Assembly (NCBI GenBank): GCA_958296095.1 | Contig: OY282434.1 | Location: forward strand, 186,001 to 250,000 | Direction of reading: 5' to 3' | Source of the DNA: an uncultured Oligoflexales bacterium | GTDB taxonomy: Bacteria; Bdellovibrionota_B; Oligoflexia; Oligoflexales; JAPPIL01 | DNA: 64,000 nucleotides | Shown here: positions 51,650 to 61,998 of the stretch, piece after piece | How the letters are laid out: the number at the start of each line of letters is the position of its first letter | Numbering within the stretch: the first letter of the stretch is position 1 | Translations under genes and position numbers: made by a program | The notes under the pieces: model-generated | The model's input: the letters and a program-made list of their open reading frames with translations, nothing else | Told to the model about the DNA's origin: nothing | The model's database searches: none

Positions 51650-54043
51650 TTACATGGCACTTTCAAGCGTGTATTGTTTTTTCACGGCTTGGAAAAGATT
51701 GGCACTGCTGAGTGATACACCGAGGGGCAAGGAGGGCGACACCAACCTCTGGGTGGCACGCAGGGGGAAACGAACTTTCTTCTGTTGTCCTGGGGCAATT
51801 AGGGCTAGGCGCTGTTGGGCTTTGAGGAGATGCAGCTGACGACCAGCCAGGTTAAGCACCTTGATGGTCAGATCTTTGGCAACGATCGAGCCGTGGTTGG
51901 AAATAGCCACCACGACATCCCCGTATTCGCCCGCTTCAAGTTTGCCGTTGGGCAACCCTCCCTGTTCATCTTCAAGACTGATGACCATATCCAGCACGGG
52001 CGGCTGCGGTGGCAAGACTTTGAGATAAAAGTGCTGCACGCTGTGTTGCTGCACGATGCCATCGAGAGCCGCGCCGACGGCAAGTTGATAGACCGCGGGG
52101 CGCGTGGCCGCAGGAATTTTAAAATTAAGCACAGCACTTTGCCGCGCGTTAACCTTGCCTAGCAAGTATTCCTCACTTTTAAAATTATGAAACTCAGCCC
52201 GCACAAACAGCGACACCCTCGCCAGCGGAGTAGGGAGAAGATTACGCAAGGCATAGGCAACCTCAAGCGTTTCGCCCGCCATGATCTCTGGGGTCGAGCT
52301 AGTGAGTTTTAGCGCTAAACTCTGCTCAGGCTGTATGGCTGCCGCATCGCGCCAGTCGATGTGATGTCGTTGCTGCAGCCAGCGTTCGACTTCGGCGTTG
52401 TCATGCTGTAATTTTTTTCGCACCTGGGGTGGTAGCTGCCGATAACGCGTGGTTGAAAAAACACTGCCGTAGCGGTGGTGGGGCAAAATTTGCGCTAACC
52501 AGATCAAGGATAAGTCAAGCTCGTTATCCTCGCGGCGCTGTTCTTCGTAATCATCGGCTTCGCTATCATCATGAAGATAAAGTGCACGCCTAAGATTTTG
52601 CGCCCGGGCTGCGGGCTGCATATCGTTGCGATAGCGGTAAGCACCGAGCAAGTTACTGTTGTCGTCCTGGCGTGTCACCGGTTGCAACCAGATATGTGGA
52701 TAGATGCCAGTGTCTTGAATGCTACGTCCTGTAGGGGTAAAGTAGCGGGCAATAGTCAGCTTCAGTGCCTGCCCGTAGGGTAGTTCAAAGATCGTTTGCA
52801 CCGAACCTTTGCCAAAACTTGGCTGTCCGACGACGAAGGCCCGGTCTTGATCCTGCAACGCCCCCGCGACAATTTCACTGGCAGAGGCGGAATCCGCATC
52901 GATCAAAACTATCAGCGGGTAATCCGTTTCGCCCCGTGTATAACTGGCATGCTCGATTTCCTCCCGCCGTCCGGTGGTACTGAGAATACGTCCGTGACTG
53001 ATGAACAAGTCTGCCACCTGCACGGCTTGATCGAGTAAACCGCCAGGGTTGCCGCGCAAATCGAGCACCACGCCATAACGACTAGGCACATGCTGTTTAA
53101 AGGCGTTGAGAGCCGCCTCTATCTCTGTGGCTGTGCGGGTGGCAAAGTTTTCAGCCTGAATATACAGCACGGGAAAGTTGCCGGCCCGCAAACGCCTAGT
53201 GCTGATTGAATCGACCTGCACCACCTCACGACGAATTTGTACCTGCCGCGGAGACATGTCGCCACTACGCAATAGCGAAAGATTGATGCGTGTATCTGGA
53301 TCACCTCGCATGTGCTTGACGAGTTGGTCGAGTGAAAACTCGAAAGTGCTGCGCCCGTCGATGTCGATGATGCGATCTCTTTTTCGGATGCCAGCACGTG
53401 ATGCAGGGCTGTTGGGCAACGGCTTGATCACGGTCAACAGTTCATCACGGATACCGACGAGAATGCCAATGCCACCAAACTCGCCCTCTGTGCCTTGTTT
53501 AAGCTCACTGTATTCATCGCTGGTCAGCAAGGCGCTGTGGCTATCAAGTCCCGCTAACAGTTCGTTGAGCAGATGATAGACACCTTCGTCCGCTTCCTGC
53601 AGGTCGTAACGCTGGGCAAACTCTGCGTTTTGGCTCAGCCAGGCGGCAATGGCAAGCAGTGTCTGGCTGAAGTGCTGGATGCCTGTCACCGTGGGCACTT
53701 CTAGGGCGCGCCCGCCATCGTGCAGTTGCCAGTGTCCGCTAGAACTGCGTGCAACACTAACAACCTGTATCTCCAGCAGTTTTTCCATCACCAGCCCTAG
53801 CAGCGCGTTAGCTTCCACCTGAGCCTGATCGACATAGTAGCCCTGCATAATCGCCGCACTAGTGTCTGCCAAGAGCCGCAACCGCTCAACGTCGTTGAAG
53901 GCCGCCTGTGGTCGCTGGATACCGTGCTGGCTCTCAATATATATTCTGTAAAAACCATAGGTTACATAAGATAAAATGACAATCGAGACTGATGCAGTAA
54001 ATGTTTTGAGAAATTTAGAATTTTTTGTTGCGGTTGCCTTCAT
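51650..54043 (-). CDS. Long S41 carboxyl-terminal processing protease
   Basis: A 797-residue periplasmic protease anchored by one N-terminal membrane segment (ASVSIVILSYVTYGFYRIYI). The S41 core includes a PDZ domain (GGIGILVGIRDELLTVIKPL, then PASRAGIRKRDRIIDIDG), VVLDLRGNPGGLLDQAVQVA, and the catalytic Ser/Lys pair in DADSASASEIVAGALQDQ (about residue 386) and GQPSFGKGSVQT (about 411). Beyond residue 480 comes an extra region with a coiled segment and beta-sandwich-like domains (VAYALRNLLPTPLARVSLFV). This long form is described from deltaproteobacteria. It probably trims envelope proteins. The AT-rich leader contains a CCCC-TAATC-GGGG hairpin. Confidence 0.9.
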   Translation of the reverse strand: MKATATKNSKFLKTFTASVSIVILSYVTYGFYRIYIESQHGIQRPQAAFNDVERLRLLADTSAAIMQGYYVDQAQVEANALLGLVMEKLLEIQVVSVARSSSGHWQLHDGGRALEVPTVTGIQHFSQTLLAIAAWLSQNAEFAQRYDLQEADEGVYHLLNELLAGLDSHSALLTSDEYSELKQGTEGEFGGIGILVGIRDELLTVIKPLPNSPASRAGIRKRDRIIDIDGRSTFEFSLDQLVKHMRGDPDTRINLSLLRSGDMSPRQVQIRREVVQVDSISTRRLRAGNFPVLYIQAENFATRTATEIEAALNAFKQHVPSRYGVVLDLRGNPGGLLDQAVQVADLFISHGRILSTTGRREEIEHASYTRGETDYPLIVLIDADSASASEIVAGALQDQDRAFVVGQPSFGKGSVQTIFELPYGQALKLTIARYFTPTGRSIQDTGIYPHIWLQPVTRQDDNSNLLGAYRYRNDMQPAARAQNLRRALYLHDDSEADDYEEQRREDNELDLSLIWLAQILPHHRYGSVFSTTRYRQLPPQVRKKLQHDNAEVERWLQQRHHIDWRDAAAIQPEQSLALKLTSSTPEIMAGETLEVAYALRNLLPTPLARVSLFVRAEFHNFKSEEYLLGKVNARQSAVLNFKIPAATRPAVYQLAVGAALDGIVQQHSVQHFYLKVLPPQPPVLDMVISLEDEQGGLPNGKLEAGEYGDVVVAISNHGSIVAKDLTIKVLNLAGRQLHLLKAQQRLALIAPGQQKKVRFPLRATQRLVSPSLPLGVSLSSANLFQAVKKQYTLESAM

Positions 54044-54203
54044 GCTTCTTTGATCGGTAACAACTGTTATTTTCTTAATTTCTAATGAGAAAAATTCCCC
54101 GATTAGGGGCAAACTTGGAAAAAATAAGGCTATTTAATCTATTTTCGCCTAAAGTTTTATTAATTATTGTCGATTAATAAAGTGGAGACTGGAGTAGCCT
54201 GTT

Positions 54204-55622
54204 TTGCGTAACTTGTATTTAACATTGGCATTAATTGCCGCCTGGGGGGGAACGCTTAGGGCCGAGGCTGACTTGCGGCTGGAGGAGCGGCTGTGGCTGG
54301 CTAAGGGCGAGGATTTGCACGCTCTGGAGGCAGATGTTGTCCGAGAAATACAGCGTAATCCCCAATCCGTGCATCATCACTACCTGCTGACCAACGTCTA
54401 CTTGCGTCGTTTTATGCTGCAGCCCGCGCAGGGCAAGCTGTTAGAACAGGCGCTGCGGTTGGCACGGCAGACGGTGGCACTCGATAGCAATTCCGAACTT
54501 GGCTACCTAGCCTTGGCGGGTATTTATGACGACGTTGGCAAGGTTGCCGAGGCTCAAGAAGTTTTTCGCATATTTACCTATCGTGCCACGATTAAGCGCA
54601 GTTGGCGGTATTTTTTGGCTAAGGCGAAAATTTTTATCAGCGCGGATACGCTGGACAATTCCCTGACGTTGCTGCGTAAGGCCTTGCACAGTGAGGGTGT
54701 CTTGCACGCGGTCGTTATCCCTCAGGTCATCGCCATGATCGATGCCAAGCATGCGGGCGACCGAGACGCGATCGTTGCTGATATTGAGCAATGGCGGGCG
54801 CAACTTCCGCATCACCTGTTCGACCAATATCTCGCCTCACTACACATGCATGCTGAGGGTTATCAGAAGGCGTGGCAGATTTACCGCGACTTGCTCCGCC
54901 ACCAGCCACACAATCATGCCTGGCGACGCAACCAGGCGATCATCGCTTACATGTATATGGGCAAAGAGGAAGAGGCACGGCAAGAGTTTATTGACTTGCT
55001 GGCGGCGGCAGAGAACAGTTCACCCATTGAGGCCGCGGTTGTCAACATGCATCTCGGCATCATTGCCTTGCGGCAGGGCGATGCGGCACAAGCAAGTCGA
55101 GCTTTTTTGGCGGCGATCGCGCACCATGCCGACAACGACACGCTGCTTGGCTTTATCGTCGAAGCATATCGGGGTGAAGCACAGTTTCACCAGTTGGCTA
55201 GTTTTCTCGAACAGCTAAATGTGGAGCGACCAGGCAATGCTGTCTACTACGGGCTGCTCGGTGATGTCTGGGTCGAATATATCGGCGACTATCGGCGCGC
55301 TGCCATTGCTTACGAAAATGCGATTGTGCTCGACCCCTACGACAGCAGATTTTACAGCGCACTGGGCATGGCACGCTATCGTTTGCGAGAGTTTGAGCAG
55401 GCCTTGCAGATGTTTGGTAAAGCCCGTTCCCTCGATACCCTCAATGCCACCGCGTTCTACAACGAAGCCTGTGTCTATGCCTTACTCAGTCGTGACGCGG
55501 AAGCGATTTATTCGCTGCAAAAAGCCATCGAACTTGATGCAACTCTACGTGAGCATGCCCGTGAAGATGCGGATTTTGACAAAATCAGAACGCTGCCAGC
55601 TTTTATCAACATGGTTAATTAA
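54204..55622 (+). CDS. Secreted TPR-repeat protein
   Basis: A 472-residue protein with signal peptide (LYLTLALIAAWGGTLRAEA) and tetratricopeptide repeats over most of its length, e.g. ELGYLALAGIYDDVGKVAEA, MHLGIIALRQGDAAQASRAF, VYYGLLGDVWVEYIGDYRRA, FYSALGMARYRLREFEQALQ and ATAFYNEACVYALLSRDAEA. TPRs serve as protein-binding scaffolds; no enzyme domain is seen. TTG start with GGAG upstream. Divergent from the S41 protease across 160 bp of AT-rich DNA, so the two may be co-regulated. Repeat cluster R7 begins soon after its end. Confidence 0.8.
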   Translation: MRNLYLTLALIAAWGGTLRAEADLRLEERLWLAKGEDLHALEADVVREIQRNPQSVHHHYLLTNVYLRRFMLQPAQGKLLEQALRLARQTVALDSNSELGYLALAGIYDDVGKVAEAQEVFRIFTYRATIKRSWRYFLAKAKIFISADTLDNSLTLLRKALHSEGVLHAVVIPQVIAMIDAKHAGDRDAIVADIEQWRAQLPHHLFDQYLASLHMHAEGYQKAWQIYRDLLRHQPHNHAWRRNQAIIAYMYMGKEEEARQEFIDLLAAAENSSPIEAAVVNMHLGIIALRQGDAAQASRAFLAAIAHHADNDTLLGFIVEAYRGEAQFHQLASFLEQLNVERPGNAVYYGLLGDVWVEYIGDYRRAAIAYENAIVLDPYDSRFYSALGMARYRLREFEQALQMFGKARSLDTLNATAFYNEACVYALLSRDAEAIYSLQKAIELDATLREHAREDADFDKIRTLPAFINMVN

Positions 55623-55649
55623 CGCGAATATCGGTTTTTTTTTCAGGGG

Positions 55650-56535
55650 GTCACTACACGCAGCGCTGCGGCTCTTTGTATCGCTCGTCTACGAGGCTTT
55701 TTTGTAACGCTCGCTTCCTAGCTCGCTGCATGTCCTCAGACCTTTTGCTATAGCGTTCAGGCTTGCCCTCAGGCCTCTTTCTATCGCGTTCAAGCTTGCT
55801 CACCGAGAGCTCCATGAACGGCAGGGAGAGACCGTGCGAAAACTCGACCACAAATACTGCCATATTGCCGTTAGGTTATGCTTTCAGACAAGAGTATGTG
55901 CTTGCCACCTATCTCAGGGGAGAGTTTCTCGGCAGGTCTGCTCCCTGCCAAGATAACGGAGATTTGCGCTAAGACAACGGAGGTACGCACGGCTTTCTGT
56001 ATCGCTCGCTCTACGGCACGCGGCTCTATTGTATCGCTCGCCTTACGAGACTGTTTGCCGCTTTCTCGCTCCCTCGCTTCGCTCGCTACGCTGCTTTTTG
56101 TATCGCTCGCTGCGCTCGCTACGCCTGCTTCCTTGCCGCTTCCTAGCTCCCCGCTCGCTGCATGTTCTCAGGCCACTCTGCGCGCCCCCTCTGCTCGCTC
56201 CCAAGCCTTCTCGCGGTTGCCCACACCTCTTGCCTACCGAGAGCTCCATGAACGGCACGGCAAGACCGTTCGCTGCGCTGCGGCTTTTTGTAACGCTCGC
56301 TTCCTAGCTCGCTCCTTGCACTCAGACCTCTTGCTATTGCATTCAGATTATTTCTTTGCATAGGGCATGTGCTTACACTTAACTCAAGGAGAGTTTCTCG
56401 GCAGGTCTGTGCCGTGCCAAGATAACGGAGGCACGGGCTAAGGAAGGTCTTTGCTTCTCGTTATTGCGTTGAGGCTTGCCCCTTGCTATTACGTTCAGGC
56501 TTGAACCCAAGCCTCCCTGAGCTCGAAAGCGTTGT
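55650..56535 (-). repeat. Mosaic repeat cluster R7
   Basis: Reverse-orientation modules fill the space between the convergent TPR and lipoprotein genes. They include TTTTTGTAACGCTCGCTTCC with TAGCTCGCTGCATG, core ends GAGAGCTCCATGAACGG (55801, 56240) and GAGAGTTTCTCGGCAGG (55920, 56389), the centre CATATTGCCGTTAGGTTATG, and CTCGCTACGC runs. One complete core with both inverted ends can be traced at about 55796-55940. No gene is recognised here. Confidence 0.8.
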
Positions 56536-56568
56536 GCTCAACGCCTTCGCATTAGAGAGGCCTCAAAG

Positions 56569-57660
56569 TTATTTTTTATAGAAGTACAGCCAGTGCGCGG
56601 CACCGCGATCATCGAGATTGACCTTCACCAACGCCTTGACGGGCAGGTCGTAGGCAAGGACAGAAACAGATTCGCCCGCGCTTGCACCCCAAGTTATGTC
56701 ATCACCACTATATCGCGACCATTCGTTGCCCTCGGTCACGCTGTTGAAAAAAACTTGCGCACCTTGGCTGGTAAAATTCTCTGCCTTGCTCCAGTCTAGT
56801 TTGATCTTGCCGCCTTGCCCAGACAGAGATGCACCCGCCAGCTGCGGAACAGTCGTTGCCTCGATGAGGTTGATCTTCAGACCCTTGGCAAATCCCGGTG
56901 AAACCGCGACGGTAATCGAGGTAGGATCACTCCCTTGGGTGTTCTTGCTGCCGCCTTGCTTGTCTACACACTCAGACAGCTTCACACTGGCATCCAGCTT
57001 GACCACAGCTAGGCCCGATATTCTGCCTTTCACGGGCTTGATAACCTCGCCTGCGGTAAGAACTTCCCGAACGGTGTTCTTCTTGGCATCGTAGTAAATC
57101 AAAGTCAGCTTACGATTACAGAGTTCGTCTGGTTGCACCTTCAAATCGACCTTAGATACGATAGAAAAGGCCTGCCCGACAACGGCTTGTGTCCGCGCCG
57201 TCGGCAATTCATCACCGTCTTGGTTTTGGTCGGGCTCAGGCAATGCGATCATGGCCTCGATGCCTACCTCAAACTCAAGCGTGTCAGACACATCTTGACC
57301 TGCAATCTTTGCGCTCAACGTTGCCGTGCAGCTGCCATCGAAGTTCTCGCCCTCAACCTTGATCGTGTCGAAGTTCACCTTGCCCTTAGCGGCTTTCTTT
57401 TCTTGTTTATCGATCTCGTGTTCACCGCATTTTATGACCAGCAACACCGTGGCTACAGCCGCGTCGCCCTCGCCAACAGTCTTCCCATCTGCCACAATCT
57501 GCGCACTAACATCGAGCTGTGTGCCGATCGTTACGTTTTCACTGATACCATCCAGCTGCAGCTTGTAATCTCCCACCGCACCTTGTTCTTCATCATCGCT
57601 ACAAAAAACCAACAGCGCCGCGACTGCGACCATGCTGACAACTGCGCCCCCAGACTTCAT
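56569..57660 (-). CDS. Large hypothetical lipoprotein
   Basis: A 363-residue protein. The signal VVSMVAVAALLVFCSDDEE ends in a probable lipid-bearing Cys, with Phe before it. The mature part is beta-rich with repeated Ig-like stretches (YKLQLDGISENVTIGTQLDV; FDGSCTATLSAKIAGQDVSD; RISGLAVVKLDASVKLSECV) and a Pro/Asp-rich linker PEPDQNQDGDELPTA. Probably an exported, surface or periplasmic protein. No family is certain. It starts at ATG 57660 behind GGGGGGAAGG. Confidence 0.65.
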   Translation of the reverse strand: MKSGGAVVSMVAVAALLVFCSDDEEQGAVGDYKLQLDGISENVTIGTQLDVSAQIVADGKTVGEGDAAVATVLLVIKCGEHEIDKQEKKAAKGKVNFDTIKVEGENFDGSCTATLSAKIAGQDVSDTLEFEVGIEAMIALPEPDQNQDGDELPTARTQAVVGQAFSIVSKVDLKVQPDELCNRKLTLIYYDAKKNTVREVLTAGEVIKPVKGRISGLAVVKLDASVKLSECVDKQGGSKNTQGSDPTSITVAVSPGFAKGLKINLIEATTVPQLAGASLSGQGGKIKLDWSKAENFTSQGAQVFFNSVTEGNEWSRYSGDDITWGASAGESVSVLAYDLPVKALVKVNLDDRGAAHWLYFYKK

Positions 57661-57820
57661 CGCCTTCCCCCCGTTTTCACCAAAAATGCTAAACTAACTC
57701 TGCCTACCATCGTGACACAGGGCATGTAGCGGGTCAATACTTCCGAGAAAAAATTGCGCCATACAGCTGCGAGTAGGCGCGCGTGTGTCTCTAGCTACCA
57801 GTCATTTTTTTGCAAAATTT

Positions 57821-60100
57821 TTAACTGGCTTTGTCAATATGAGTGTTGCGCCCACAAAATTTCAGCACTTCTTGCTTGATATTGTGGAAACGCAAATTTT
57901 CTGATTCATGCTGCAAGATCGGCTGCCAGATGGCATAGGCCTGCTCTTCATCGCCGCGCTGGTAGGCAAGCAAGCCTTTGAGATACAGCACTTCATCATC
58001 GGCTTTGCTGCTGTCGATGCGCTGCAGATAGCTGTGGGCGGTGTCCATACGTCCCTGCCGCAACCAGGCATGACCGAGAATGCGCAAGGCCCTCTCCGTA
58101 TTGGTAAACGAACGCTTCAACGACAGCTGGGCGTATTCAATGGCAGTGGGCAACTCTCGGTGCTGCCAGACGTAGCAGTCAGCCAGCTCCAGATAAATGT
58201 CGCCCTGCAACTCAGGGGCGAGATCGGAACGCTGCAGAGCAAGATTGAGCCACATACAAGCAACCTCATGCTGCCAGCACTCCTTGCCAAAAATACCTAG
58301 TGCGTAGTAGATCAAGGCACTGTCGTAGTTCGTATTCAGTAGTCTGGTAAAATCGCGCAAGGCGTGATCAGGACTGAAGGCACATCCGACCATGATTAAA
58401 CTGCGCAAAGCCTCTTCGCTCCTCTGATACAAAAAATACAAGCGGGCACGGGCATAGGCAAGATAGTATAGCTTGTGGGCGAGAAGTTGCTTGGTCGCTT
58501 CTGAAAATTCATGGGGCTCAAATTCAAAGCTTTCGTTCAAATTGACAACGCTGGGGTCAAGGCTTTTTATTTTCTGCTGCTCGTAATAGAGATGGGTGAG
58601 ATAATAGATTTCGCCGATGAGCGATGATACGTGCCAAGGGTTAAGATTGAGGGCTTTCTTAATCGCATCGGTGGCGTGCTCAAAATCTTTCTGGGCGGCA
58701 AACCCCGCGGCTTGCAGTGAGTGCAGTTCAACCTGTCGTTCGGGTGACAATTTATCCACGGCTTTGATCTCTGCCAACACTTCCTGTCCTGCGGCGACGG
58801 CCTCGTTTTTTAGCAAGAATGCGGCCCAGGTAAGTTTGGCTGCACTGCCATGTCTATCGAGTTCATACATGCGTCGTAGGTAAAAGCGGGTTTTCTTTTT
58901 GGATTTCATTTCGGCGTAAAACAGCCCCATCTGGCGATGCACGTCGGCATCACTGTCAAAGCGGGCTAGCATGGAGTGCATTAGGTTAAGTAGGTCGAGA
59001 CGATCGGCGGAAAGTCTCACCATCTGCTGCATTTTTTCACGACAGGCGAGATAGTCTTCAACATCGACCTGCTGGGTGCGCAAACGGGCAATAAGCAACC
59101 ACCGTCTGAGATTTTCGTTGTCGGGATGCTCTTCGTATACTTGCGAGAAGAGTTTGACGGCATCTTCCGCATGTCCCGCACTGAGGTAAAAACTGCCAAT
59201 TTCCTGTATCAGTTCGTTGTCGGGATGGTGGCCACCCCGTTTCAACAGCTCTGCATAGATGTCAAAGACCCGCTCGTGCTGGGCAAACTCCTTACACACC
59301 GCGGCGACGAACAGCAGAGCATCATCACTGCTGTTGGCATCGTTGATCAGGCTATCGATCTGGACATGTGCCTGCTTTGTGTCACGTTTAGCCTGCCCCT
59401 GGTCACCACGGGCGGCGGCGATACGGGCACAGCTCAAGCGGTGGTAGAGCAGAATTTCTGGAGGGCAGGTGTGCTGCGATTCCTGCCACCACTGCACAAG
59501 ACAGGCGATAGCTTTTTGGGCTTCGTCATACTTGCCTTGGGCAAAAAAATCGCCGTAAAGACGACGGTGGGTGTCAAAATTGCCGTAAACATTGTAGGGG
59601 GCAATCTGTTCAAACAGGTGAAAAAAGGAGTCACCTTCTTGCCAAGCCTGCTTTTGGTAGTAGATTTGGCTTAAGCCGAAGTAGCTAGGATACCAGTCAG
59701 GATCGAGCTCTAGGCTCTTCTCATAACTAGACACCGCCCGCTCATGATCGCCCATGCGCTCCTGATTAAAAGCAATTCCGTACCAGGCAAAAGCCGACTC
59801 GCCATGTTTTTTGATCAACGCCCGACAGCGCTTTATCAACGTCTGGGGCGGACGCTTACCAATAAACTGCTCGATCATCAATTCCCCCGCCGCCTGCACT
59901 AGCGGGTTTTCCTGCTGGTGATAAAAATGCCGCACCTCATCTATCGCACCGAGCTTGACCTCCAACTCAACATAGCGTAGATGCAGCAGTAAACTCGTCT
60001 TGTGCTCAGCCAATAAGCGGGACAGGATCTCCTTCGCCGCCGCATAACTATGTATAAAAATCAGCTTGTTAGCCTCTTCCAAAGCTTGCTGAAAGGGCAT
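57821..60100 (-). CDS. Large cytosolic TPR-repeat protein
   Basis: About 759 residues without signal peptide, built almost wholly of TPR-like helical hairpins: SAFAWYGIAFNQERMGDHER, WYPSYFGLSQIYYQKQAWQE, DNELIQEIGSFYLSAGHAED, HVSSLIGEIYYLTHLYYEQQ and DIYLELADCYVWQHRELPTA. The start is set at ATG 60100 (AAAAGG upstream); a TTG at 60148 would add 16 residues. Probably a protein-interaction scaffold. Its neighbour at 60287 on the same strand is a winged-helix regulator, but a 139-bp AT-rich gap separates them. Confidence 0.75.
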   Translation of the reverse strand: MPFQQALEEANKLIFIHSYAAAKEILSRLLAEHKTSLLLHLRYVELEVKLGAIDEVRHFYHQQENPLVQAAGELMIEQFIGKRPPQTLIKRCRALIKKHGESAFAWYGIAFNQERMGDHERAVSSYEKSLELDPDWYPSYFGLSQIYYQKQAWQEGDSFFHLFEQIAPYNVYGNFDTHRRLYGDFFAQGKYDEAQKAIACLVQWWQESQHTCPPEILLYHRLSCARIAAARGDQGQAKRDTKQAHVQIDSLINDANSSDDALLFVAAVCKEFAQHERVFDIYAELLKRGGHHPDNELIQEIGSFYLSAGHAEDAVKLFSQVYEEHPDNENLRRWLLIARLRTQQVDVEDYLACREKMQQMVRLSADRLDLLNLMHSMLARFDSDADVHRQMGLFYAEMKSKKKTRFYLRRMYELDRHGSAAKLTWAAFLLKNEAVAAGQEVLAEIKAVDKLSPERQVELHSLQAAGFAAQKDFEHATDAIKKALNLNPWHVSSLIGEIYYLTHLYYEQQKIKSLDPSVVNLNESFEFEPHEFSEATKQLLAHKLYYLAYARARLYFLYQRSEEALRSLIMVGCAFSPDHALRDFTRLLNTNYDSALIYYALGIFGKECWQHEVACMWLNLALQRSDLAPELQGDIYLELADCYVWQHRELPTAIEYAQLSLKRSFTNTERALRILGHAWLRQGRMDTAHSYLQRIDSSKADDEVLYLKGLLAYQRGDEEQAYAIWQPILQHESENLRFHNIKQEVLKFCGRNTHIDKAS

Positions 60101-60286
60101 CAACTGTGAGCCTTTTCTTATTTTCTGCAAAATATTTTTCCTAGCCAATTAAGTTAATTTTTCTTTTGTGATAAACATCGGCTTAAAATTTATGAAATTT
60201 AGCCTGCATCTTGTTTTTCTCTGGGGAGGAAATTTTGCCGTGCTAGGTTATGACCACCGAATTTATGCCGCCCTGCACACGGCGGC

Positions 60287-60763
60287 TCAATAAATTTTGG
60301 CATGCAGTTGTGCCAATACGTAATCTTCTTTGAAATGCAACAGCTTCCAGTCTTTTGTCTCGCGGCTGAAGGCGAGCCAGTTGATACCAGGGTAAAGATG
60401 TGCGAAGGAGATGTAGAGCTGGCGGCGAGTATCGCTGATGGTGCGCAGCATGTTCATGTTGAGGCAGTCGATAAAGCGACTGCTATGCTGATGCCAGCGT
60501 CCTTCGTGGTAAACATGGGCGATGACTTGCTCGCGGTTGAGGCGGTAGCTGGCTGCTGACAGGAAGGCTTTGAGTAATGCCAGTTTGCGTTCTGCATGAC
60601 GAAAGCTCAAGGCCTCGCCATCGCAGTAAAAGTAGTGCCCTCGAATCCACAGTGAGGGAATTTTCAGGCGGCGGTTGTCTAGCGATGCCGATGATTCTTG
60701 CAGGTTAGCAAGGCTGGTGGTTACGGTTCTCTCTGCAGAATGCAGCCATGGTTGCTTTTCCAT
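60287..60763 (-). CDS. Putative winged-helix DNA-binding protein
   Basis: A 158-residue protein. From about residue 40 it looks like the OmpR/PhoB-type winged helix: LSFRHAERKLALLKAFLSAA, NREQVIAHVYHEG (positioning helix), SSRFIDCLNMNMLRTISDTR (recognition helix region) and a C-terminal hairpin NWLAFSRETKDWKLL. There is no receiver domain. ATG 60763 has GAGGAG upstream. Identity rests on pattern only. Confidence 0.55.
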   Translation of the reverse strand: MEKQPWLHSAERTVTTSLANLQESSASLDNRRLKIPSLWIRGHYFYCDGEALSFRHAERKLALLKAFLSAASYRLNREQVIAHVYHEGRWHQHSSRFIDCLNMNMLRTISDTRRQLYISFAHLYPGINWLAFSRETKDWKLLHFKEDYVLAQLHAKIY

Positions 60764-61011
60764 GTTTCTCCTCGTGGTGGTGAATGATGGTGCAACTAGG
60801 AGAGCATAGCGCCGCGCCGATTGCTACTACCTATGGCAAAAAATTTCGCTAAAGCAGTTAGGGCAAGCGTTTGCGGGGGGAGGATTTTTTTGTGTGGCAG
60901 GGCAGAGCTTCCATTTTTAGTAGATTTTCGTGCCGCTGAAGAGAAAATAGTGCTGTTTAGAGCGATCTAATTGCGGTAAAATAGCGCGCAGAATTAGCAG
61001 GGCATAGCATT

Positions 61012-61998
61012 ATGCAGGGTCAGTTTTATCGTGAGGTAGGCAAGCGTTTGGAACACGCAATCTCTGACATTGCCCCCTTAGCGGGGGATGGCTCTGAGCG
61101 CCGCTACTATCGTGTCCACACCGACCCACGGCGCACCTTCGTGTTGATGGCGCTAGCTCCTGACGATGCGGTGAAGCTAGCCGCAGGTTGTTACGAGTGG
61201 ACGGACATTGCCGCGGTGCTTGATGCCGCGGGGATTGCCTACCCACGCATCATCACCACACTTCCCGATGGGTTGATCATTGAGGATTGTGGCGATCAAA
61301 CGCTGGAGAAGGCCTTGGCTGGCAACGATCGCACGCGGTTGTTTGCACGTTGTTTTGACATCGCCGCGGATTTTTTGACGATTGCCAAGGACAGCGGTAG
61401 CGTGTGGACGCAGCGTTGTTTTACCCAGGAGGCATATCTGCAGGAGTTGCACTTCTTCCGCCGCATGTTTCTGGAACGCGCTATGCAGCGGTCGCTTTCG
61501 GTGGCGGACAGTGCGGCACTGCAACGTGATTTTGTTGCAATCAGTAGCTTCTTGGCACAGTATTCCAACTTCTTCGTGCATAAGGATTTTCATTCCCGCA
61601 ATCTAATGGTCGCTGACGATCGTGTCTTGGTGATAGATTTTCAGGATGCCTGTATCGGCTCACCGCTTTACGACCTTATCTCGCTCTGCTTCGACAGTTA
61701 TATGCCGTTATCACTGACAACACGCCTAGAGCTCTTTGCCGCAGGACGACGTAGGATTGAGTCGGGGTTACCTGCCGCGGCGGTTACGAGCAACGATGAC
61801 CACTGGGCCGCATTACTACTACAACGCCAACTCAAAGCCATCGGTAGTTTTGCTAAACTCACCCTCGTCACCCACAAAGGCGAGTACTTGCGCTATGTGC
61901 AGCCAGCCCTGGCGACCTTCCCCCGCGATATGGTGGCCTCATCTCGCTGGCCGTTTCTTTCCGACACCTTGTTGACCATAATTTCTGAAAATTTCTAG
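61012..61998 (+). CDS. amgK: AmgK-like sugar kinase (APH fold)
   Basis: A 328-residue aminoglycoside-phosphotransferase-fold kinase resembling AmgK, which phosphorylates N-acetylmuramate/N-acetylglucosamine at C1 for cell-wall recycling. LAGDGSERRYYRV, the catalytic loop FFVHKDFHSRNLM (HxD), the metal-binding VIDFQDACIGSPLYDLISL, and LLLQRQLKAIGSFAKL are close to AmgK. The usual partner murU is not next to it. ATG start; a TAAAAT box lies about 35 bp upstream. Repeat cluster R8 begins directly after the stop. Confidence 0.8.
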   Translation: MQGQFYREVGKRLEHAISDIAPLAGDGSERRYYRVHTDPRRTFVLMALAPDDAVKLAAGCYEWTDIAAVLDAAGIAYPRIITTLPDGLIIEDCGDQTLEKALAGNDRTRLFARCFDIAADFLTIAKDSGSVWTQRCFTQEAYLQELHFFRRMFLERAMQRSLSVADSAALQRDFVAISSFLAQYSNFFVHKDFHSRNLMVADDRVLVIDFQDACIGSPLYDLISLCFDSYMPLSLTTRLELFAAGRRRIESGLPAAAVTSNDDHWAALLLQRQLKAIGSFAKLTLVTHKGEYLRYVQPALATFPRDMVASSRWPFLSDTLLTIISENF

